Source: Opitutia bacterium (GTDB lineage: Bacteria > Verrucomicrobiota > Verrucomicrobiia > Opitutales > Opitutaceae). Taken from it: a stretch of DNA of 36,528 nucleotides. The position numbers and the translations under genes were made by a program. The notes below the pieces were generated by a model. It was not told the DNA's origin. It ran no database searches and saw nothing but the letters and a program-made list of their open reading frames with translations. The first letter of the stretch is position 1. Every line of letters starts with the position of its first letter. Below, in pieces: positions 31,776 to 36,528 of the stretch. The stretch lies in NCBI GenBank assembly GCA_947474365.1, contig CANJIU010000100.1, forward strand, positions 1-36,528, written 5' to 3'.

Positions 31776-33599
31776 ATGGACAAAAAGAATTTCACCATCG
31801 GCGGGCTGCTCCTCGTAGCGGCATTTGCCCTCCTCTATTTCGGGCCCAAGTCCGCGCCTCCGGCCCGCACCCGCCCGACCACACCTGCGACCGAGAAGAC
31901 CTCCGCCGTCCCAGCTGGCTCGGCGACTTCCACGACTACTCCAGCCGCCACCGCCCCGGCCCCCCTCGCCCACGCGCCCAGCACCGCCTTTGCGGCCGCC
32001 ACTCCCGACTCGGCCGGCGCCACCGTGACGAAACTTTCGAACGGCACAATCGAGGCCCGCTTCACCGACTCCGGCGGCGCGCTCCTGGAGGTCGCTTTCA
32101 TCCAGCGCGACCCAAAACACCAGCGGCTCGTCTATCCGGACAGGCTAGGCGGCGACACACCCTACGTTTTCAACGCGCGACATGCTGATCCGATTCTCGC
32201 CTTGGTGGATTTCCCGGGACTCGACCGAAACGCGCGTTACCAGCTCGTTTCGCAAACGGTCGCCGAGGTGACCTACCGCGCGGTGCTCGACAACCGAATC
32301 GAAGTCACCCGTCGCTATATCCTCGCTCCGGAGAAAAGCGAAACCACGGACCCGTATCAGATTCGCCACGAGATCAGCCTGCGCAATCTCACCGACCAGA
32401 CCACGCCGCCGATGCGCATCGCGCTTTCCCTCGGCACCGCGGAACCGGCCAATGCCGCCGACACCGGGATCCAGCTCACTACCGGCTACAACACCGGCAG
32501 CGACCGCACCTTCATTCCCCGCTCAGACCTGGAAGCCGGCAGTGGCTTCTTCGGCATCGGCGCCCACGGCGCAAAACCCTTCATCGCCAGCCCCGGCCCG
32601 CTTGCCTGGACCACGGTCAAGAACCAGTTCTTTGCCAGCATCCTCACCGGCACCGAACCGGCCAGTGGGCTCATCAGCCGCCGCGTCAAACTCATGCCGC
32701 TGCTGCCCGACGACGACGCCCGCGCCTACGGCATCACCGGTGCGGCCCAATTCGACGTAAAGGCCCTCGGCCCGAAAGCCGACGCCAAACTCTCCGGCAC
32801 GATCTATGTCGGCCCGAAGGAATACCGCCGGCTGGCCAACGCGACCGCGTTCAAGACCGACGAGGACAAGGTGATGGACTTCGGGTTCTTCAAGTTTTTC
32901 AGCCAAATCCTGCTCACCCTGATGACATGGATCCACGGTTGGACGCTCAACTGGGGCGTCGCGATCATCCTCACGACCCTCTCGCTGAAGACGATTTTCA
33001 TCCCGTTCACGCTGGCCGCCTCGCGCTCGGCGAAACGCATGGCGAAGATCCAGCCGGAGCTGCAGGCGATTCGGGAAAAATTCAAGGACAACCCCCAGAA
33101 GCAGCAGCAGGCGACGATGGAGCTCTTCAAGACCCGGAAGATCAACCCCGTCGGCGGCTGTCTCCCCATTCTGCTCACGATGCCGTTCTTCTTCGGCTTC
33201 TTCACCATGCTGCAGAGCACCGCCGAATTGCGATTCCAGCCGTTCCTCTGGGCGCCGGACCTTTCGTCGACCGACACGGTCGCGGTGATCTTCGGTCTGC
33301 TCCCATTGAACATCATGCCGCTGTTGATGGGTGTAACGATGGTCGTGCAAATGCACCTCACGCCTTCCCCGTCCGTCGACAACGCGCAGATGAAGATGAT
33401 GAAGTTCATGCCCTACATCTTCATCCTGTTCTGCTACAATTTCTCGTGCGCCCTGTCGTTGTATTCGTTCATCAACGGCCTTTTCACGATCGGCCAGCAG
33501 CTTGTGATCAATAAGATGAAGGAGCCGGAGGAAGCGGTCGCAATCGCCAGTCCCGGCGGCAAGCCGATCAAGAACGTGACGCCGGCCAAGAAGAAATAA
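31776..33599 (+). CDS. yidC: Membrane protein insertase YidC/OxaI (Gram-negative type)
   Basis: This 607-residue inner-membrane insertase has an N-terminal membrane anchor (about 6-24), a Thr/Pro/Ala-rich linker (about 28-75), the large periplasmic P1 beta-sandwich (about 80-350) and the C-terminal five-helix insertase core (about 360-590: MTWIHGWTLNWGVAIILT, INPVGGCLPILLTMPFFFGF, LLPLNIMPLLMGVTMVVQ, KFMPYIFILF, LYSFINGLFTIGQQ). At the position of the E. coli groove arginine (R366) it reads LSLKTIF, giving K405 instead of Arg, with no gap in my alignment by eye. It is coded just after yidD, as is standard. The downstream gap to yebC holds an inverted repeat. Confidence 0.95.
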   Translation: MDKKNFTIGGLLLVAAFALLYFGPKSAPPARTRPTTPATEKTSAVPAGSATSTTTPAATAPAPLAHAPSTAFAAATPDSAGATVTKLSNGTIEARFTDSGGALLEVAFIQRDPKHQRLVYPDRLGGDTPYVFNARHADPILALVDFPGLDRNARYQLVSQTVAEVTYRAVLDNRIEVTRRYILAPEKSETTDPYQIRHEISLRNLTDQTTPPMRIALSLGTAEPANAADTGIQLTTGYNTGSDRTFIPRSDLEAGSGFFGIGAHGAKPFIASPGPLAWTTVKNQFFASILTGTEPASGLISRRVKLMPLLPDDDARAYGITGAAQFDVKALGPKADAKLSGTIYVGPKEYRRLANATAFKTDEDKVMDFGFFKFFSQILLTLMTWIHGWTLNWGVAIILTTLSLKTIFIPFTLAASRSAKRMAKIQPELQAIREKFKDNPQKQQQATMELFKTRKINPVGGCLPILLTMPFFFGFFTMLQSTAELRFQPFLWAPDLSSTDTVAVIFGLLPLNIMPLLMGVTMVVQMHLTPSPSVDNAQMKMMKFMPYIFILFCYNFSCALSLYSFINGLFTIGQQLVINKMKEPEEAVAIASPGGKPIKNVTPAKKK

Positions 33600-33616
33600 T
33601 TCTGAAGCAGCGAGGA

Positions 33617-33691
33617 GTGAGTAGCGAGTAGCGAGCATCCAGAACACTGCAACTGCCACCAAACGGCGAATTCCGTCTACTCGCTACTCAC
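33617..33691. repeat. Intergenic inverted repeat between yidC and yebC
   Basis: GTGAGTAGCGAGTAG at 33617-33631 is a perfect complement of CTACTCGCTACTCAC at 33677-33691. Both arms extend as further near-repeats of GAGTAGC or CTACTCG, up to about 33611 and 33710, so the region is built of a short iterated word. It fills most of the 120-bp gap. It may fold into a long hairpin, but lacks a plain T-tract at the arm end (CTACTTTTCC at 33705 is the closest). Confidence 0.65.
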
Positions 33692-33719
33692 TACCCACTA
33701 CTCGCTACTTTTCCGACAG

Positions 33720-34451
33720 ATGGCCAAGCACAACAAGTGGTCGAAGGTCAAACGACTCAAGGCCGTCACCGACTCCCGCCGCGGAAAAGTTTTCTCCCGG
33801 CTCTCCCGCGACATCACCCTGGCCGCCAAGGCCGGCGGCGGTGACGTCGACGGCAACGCGCGGCTCCGCACCCTCGTCCTCAAAGCCCGCGATGCCAACA
33901 TGCCGGCCGAAAACGTCGACCGCGCGATCAAGAAGGGCACCGGTGAACTGCCCGGAGTGGTGTACGAGGAAATTACCTACGAAGGCTACGGCCCCGGCGG
34001 CGTGGCGTTCATGGTCCAGGCCACGACGGACAACAAGACGCGCGCCGCGAAGGACGTGCGCTCGGCGTTCTCGCGGCACGGCGGCAATCTCGCCAGCACG
34101 GGAGCGGTGGCCTTTCAGTTTCAGCACGCCGGCCAGTTTCTCATCGCCAGCGGAACCATCGCCGAGGATGCGCTGATGGAAATCGCGCTCGAGGCCGGCG
34201 CCGACGATGTGCTCACAAGCGAGCAGGGGTTCGAGGTGCGCTGCAATGTGCACGCCTTCGACAAGGTTTCCCACGCGTTGGAGCACAAGGGCATCAAACC
34301 CGACAGCGCCGAAATCGCCTATATTCCGACGACGACAGTACCCGTGACCGACCAGGCCGTCGCCGCGCTGATTGAGAAGCTGCACGACGTTCTGGAGGAA
34401 TCCGACGACGTCCAGGCGGTGTTTTCAAACGAGGAAATGGACGAAGCTTAG
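33720..34451 (+). CDS. YebC/PmpR-family protein (translation or transcription regulator)
   Basis: A 243-residue protein of the YebC family. The N-terminus MAKHNKWSKVKRLKAVTDSRRGKVFSRLSRDI corresponds to the typical MAGHSKWANIKHRKGAQDAKRGK start. It continues with AKAGGGDVDGNARLRTLVLKARDANMPAENVDRAIKKGTGE, YEGYGPGGVAFMVQATTDNKTRAAKDVRSAFSRHGGNL and the acidic C-terminus. YebC proteins were described as DNA-binding regulators and more recently as factors easing ribosome stalling at proline-rich motifs; I cannot tell which applies here. It follows yidC by 120 bp, with an inverted repeat between them. Confidence 0.93.
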   Translation: MAKHNKWSKVKRLKAVTDSRRGKVFSRLSRDITLAAKAGGGDVDGNARLRTLVLKARDANMPAENVDRAIKKGTGELPGVVYEEITYEGYGPGGVAFMVQATTDNKTRAAKDVRSAFSRHGGNLASTGAVAFQFQHAGQFLIASGTIAEDALMEIALEAGADDVLTSEQGFEVRCNVHAFDKVSHALEHKGIKPDSAEIAYIPTTTVPVTDQAVAALIEKLHDVLEESDDVQAVFSNEEMDEA

Positions 34452-34562
34452 GGCGGGGCCGACGCCGCGAGGCGAGAGTTCGGTCAATGTACGTCCACGG
34501 CAGCGTCATAACCCAGCCGCTACTTGCGTCGGGGCCCCGGCAATGGTTTCCTGTTCTTCCCG

Positions 34563-35759
34563 ATGACCGACGATTTGGAAATCGCTCCCGCCGCTGACTC
34601 CACACCGCGCCACCTCGCGCCGGGTGAGGTCGGCCTCGTGACCCCGCGCGATTTCGTCCACCAGCAGCCGTTCACCTTCAAGAGCGGTCAGATCATTCCC
34701 GGATTTTCGCTGCGCTACGAAACCTACGGCACGCTCAACGCCACGCGCGACAACGCCATCCTGATCTGCCACGCGCTGAGCGGCGACCATCACTGCGCGG
34801 GCTGGCACTCGCCGGGAGATCGCAAACCCGGCTGGTGGAACAACCTCATCGGCCCGGGCAAGGCCGTCGACACCCGCCGCTATTTCGTGATTTGCGCCAA
34901 CGTCCTCGGCGGCTGCCAGGGATCGACCGGCCCGTCCTCGACCAATCCCGAAACCGGCCGGCCCTACGGCATCCTGTTTCCCTTTGTCACGATTCGCGAC
35001 ATGGTGCGCGCTCAGAAGCTCCTGCTCGACCACCTCGGCGTGGCGGAACTTCACGGTGTTATTGGCGGATCAATGGGCGGGATGCTCGCGCTGCTGTTCG
35101 GCATTGAATACCCCCGGTTCACCCGGCGCATCCTCGCCATGGCCACCACCGGCCGGGAGAGCGCGCAGGCCATCGCCTTCAACGAGGTCGGCCGCCAGGC
35201 GATCATGCAGGACCCAGCCTGGAACCGCGGCGATTATCCCAAGGAGGCCGGACCGAAGGTGGGCCTCGCGATTGCGCGGATGATGGCGCACATCACCTAT
35301 GTCTCGGATGCGAGTATGGACCGGAAATTCGGCCGCCGCAAAAAGGAGACGGCCAACAGCGACGCCTACACGTTTGACGTGCAATTCGAGGTGGAGGGTT
35401 ATCTGCGCCACCAGGGCCAGAGCTTCATCAACCGCTTCGACGCCAATTCCTACCTCTACATCACGCGCGCGCTCGATCAGTTCGACCTCGCACAGGCCTA
35501 CGGATCCCTGGAGGCGGCATTCGCCCCGGTGGAAGGGGAGACCCTGGTCGTCGGATTCACCAGCGACTGGCTCTTTCCCCCGGAACAGAACCGCCAGCTC
35601 GCCCTCGCGCTCCTGCGCAGCGGCAAACGCGCGAGCTATGCCGAACTCAGCACCGACCTCGGCCACGATTCGTTCCTGCTGGAGTCGGAGGCGCTGTACT
35701 CGCTCGTGCGCAGTTTCCTCAACCGCGACCAACCGTACGTCTTCGACTACGCGATATGA
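34563..35759 (+). CDS. metX: Homoserine O-acetyltransferase (MetX family)
   Basis: The ATG at 34563 gives 398 residues; a TTG at 34524 would add 13. The alpha/beta hydrolase catalytic triad reads as S170 (IGGSMGGM), D335 (FTSDWLFPP) and H368 (GHDSFLL). Other MetX landmarks are LRYETYGTLNATRDNAILICHALSGDHH and FVICANVLGGCQGSTGPSS. The enzyme acylates L-homoserine for methionine synthesis, normally from acetyl-CoA, though some members use succinyl-CoA, and I did not resolve which. The gene overlaps metW by four bases (ATGA), so the two are translated together. The 111-bp gap upstream shows no SAM riboswitch that I could recognise. Confidence 0.93.
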   Translation: MTDDLEIAPAADSTPRHLAPGEVGLVTPRDFVHQQPFTFKSGQIIPGFSLRYETYGTLNATRDNAILICHALSGDHHCAGWHSPGDRKPGWWNNLIGPGKAVDTRRYFVICANVLGGCQGSTGPSSTNPETGRPYGILFPFVTIRDMVRAQKLLLDHLGVAELHGVIGGSMGGMLALLFGIEYPRFTRRILAMATTGRESAQAIAFNEVGRQAIMQDPAWNRGDYPKEAGPKVGLAIARMMAHITYVSDASMDRKFGRRKKETANSDAYTFDVQFEVEGYLRHQGQSFINRFDANSYLYITRALDQFDLAQAYGSLEAAFAPVEGETLVVGFTSDWLFPPEQNRQLALALLRSGKRASYAELSTDLGHDSFLLESEALYSLVRSFLNRDQPYVFDYAI

Positions 35760-36385
35760 AAAACGGCCCGCGCAGTTCCGACAGCAACGTCGTCGTCAAG
35801 CGCACGGTCGACATGGAGATCATCGGCGATTGGGTGGAGCCCAACACTCGCGTGCTCGATCTCGGCTGCGGCCCGGGAATATTGCTCGATTACCTCGCCC
35901 AGACGAAAAAAGTTTCCGGCGTCGGCGTGGACCTGGATTTCGAAAAAATCACCGCTTGTGTGAGCCGGGGGCTCGCCGCCTACCAGGGCGACATGATCGC
36001 ATTCATGCGCGCGTTCCCCGAAAAACACTTCGACCGCGTCATCTGCTCCCGCACGGTCCACGAGCTCGCGGATCCCACCAGCGTGATTCTCGAGGCGCTC
36101 CGCGTCGGCCGGACCCTGACGGTGGGTTTCGTCAACCACGGCTTCTGGAAGAACCGGATCAACACGCTCGTGCAGGGCCGCAAAATCCGGAACGAGGTCT
36201 ACACCACCGAGTGGTTCGAAAGCCGCCCGGAAAATCCCGTCACGATCGCCGACTTCGAACACTTCTGCGAAGCCAAGGGTATCCGCATCGCGCGCCGCGC
36301 CCATCTCTCCGGCAACTGGCATGACCCCTGCCGTTTACTGCCAAACCTTTTCGCCGGCTACGCGCTGTACGATCTGGCTCGGTAA
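35756..36385 (+). CDS. metW: Methionine biosynthesis protein MetW (SAM-dependent methyltransferase fold)
   Basis: A 209-residue protein starting within the metX stop codon (ATGA). Motif I of class I methyltransferases is at 33-41 (VLDLGCGPG), followed by GVGVDLDFEKITACVSRGL, YQGDMIAFM and FDRVICSRTVHELADPTSVILEALRVG. MetW is often found next to metX and is needed with it for homoserine acylation in several proteobacteria, although its biochemical action is not settled. The coupling here agrees with a MetX-MetW complex. It ends 15 bp before a convergent partial frame. Confidence 0.92.
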   Translation: MKNGPRSSDSNVVVKRTVDMEIIGDWVEPNTRVLDLGCGPGILLDYLAQTKKVSGVGVDLDFEKITACVSRGLAAYQGDMIAFMRAFPEKHFDRVICSRTVHELADPTSVILEALRVGRTLTVGFVNHGFWKNRINTLVQGRKIRNEVYTTEWFESRPENPVTIADFEHFCEAKGIRIARRAHLSGNWHDPCRLLPNLFAGYALYDLAR

Positions 36386-36400
36386 GCCCCCGACACCCCG

Positions 36401-36528
36401 CTAGCGCTGCGCATGGCCCACAGATTTGCCGCGACGCATGGGGCGGCGGGGTTTCGGGTTGGAGTCATGATATCGCTGCATGATCTGCACCATGGTGCTC
36501 AAGATGGCGTATCCCTTCCACAAGCACT
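36401..36528 (-). CDS. 3' end of an unidentified gene (partial, runs off window)
   Basis: Read on the minus strand from the window edge, a frame of 41 codons ends at a TAG (complement of 36401-36403). The residues include LWKGYAILSTMVQIMQRYHD, then a basic, proline-containing tail (PKPRRPMRRGKS) ending GHAQR. The other two minus frames are closed early, and the composition looks like a real C-terminus, with a positively charged end. It would be convergent with metW at 15 bp. I do not recognise the family; the part seen is too short. Confidence 0.4.
   Translation of the reverse strand, partial: CLWKGYAILSTMVQIMQRYHDSNPKPRRPMRRGKSVGHAQR

Noticed and set aside
34452..34562. SAM or SAH riboswitch upstream of metX
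   Set aside because: Expected by function, but I could not match any known conserved core; the region only has GC-rich self-complementary words such as GGGGCCCC.
1..36528. CRISPR array, tRNA/rRNA genes, insertion sequences or prophage
   Set aside because: No regularly spaced direct repeats, no cloverleaf or rRNA-like segment, and no transposase, integrase or phage structural protein were seen on either strand.

Overview
The window looks like a chromosomal segment of a high-GC member of the Verrucomicrobiota, most likely Opitutaceae. The clues are a fusion ending in the planctomycete/verrucomicrobial haem-binding domain, a TonB receptor with no SusD partner, a TIR protein with TPRs and a TolB-like domain, UxaE-type hexuronate epimerisation, and weak or absent Shine-Dalgarno sequences. 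This is inference from gene content; there is no rRNA to confirm it. I see no tRNA, rRNA, CRISPR array, integrase or transposase, and no gene-free stretch longer than 300 bases.

Layout. (1) 1-3178: a strong inverted repeat, then a two-gene polysaccharide export unit on + (short Wza-like protein, Wzc-like tyrosine autokinase). (2) 3223-11239, minus: a compact sugar-acid catabolic run transcribed uxaE > uxaC > exuT-like > TIM-barrel isomerase > fucU-like > aldo/keto reductase > zinc alcohol dehydrogenase. Gaps are 6-30 bp except the last (125 bp, carrying an inverted repeat). (3) 11346-14745: a secreted thioredoxin-like protein (-), divergent from tex and hpf (+), closed by a textbook terminator. 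(4) 14807-16824: divergent terC-like and calcium/cation antiporter genes. (5) 16885-20256: a 1123-residue TIR-membrane-TPR-TolB-like-TPR protein. (6) 20433-30746: four exported proteins on +, namely a TonB-dependent receptor, a Cys-type sulfatase, a PmoA-like/PVC-dehydrogenase/cytochrome c fusion and a gamma-glutamyltransferase. (7) 30858-34451: the housekeeping block rpmH-rnpA-yidD-yidC followed by yebC. (8) 34563-36385: metX and metW overlapping by 4 bases, then the 3' end of an unidentified minus-strand gene at the right edge.

How the genes work together. UxaC isomerises D-glucuronate and D-galacturonate to fructuronate and tagaturonate, and UxaE interconverts the two, so both uronates can leave by one branch. 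The three downstream genes (FucU-like mutarotase, an aldo/keto reductase resembling plant L-galactose dehydrogenase, a zinc dehydrogenase resembling L-galactonate dehydrogenase LgoD) suggest that L-galactose, or its 6-deoxy analogue L-fucose, may be oxidised and, for L-galactose, fed in as D-tagaturonate. That pathway is my main hypothesis here; the lactonase, UxuA/UxuB and KDG enzymes are not in the window. The receptor-sulfatase-fusion run fits uptake and processing of a sulfated or modified glycan. The rpmH block links ribosome, RNase P and membrane-protein insertion functions, and metX-metW is a methionine biosynthesis pair.

Non-coding signals of note are a set of inverted repeats in at least five intergenic gaps, two of which share a dispersed GC-rich word (23488 and 31007), and a perfect 14-bp palindrome containing the ggt start codon with a related half-matching site upstream. 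Family names and comparisons with named proteins are from memory and reading by eye; no search was run.
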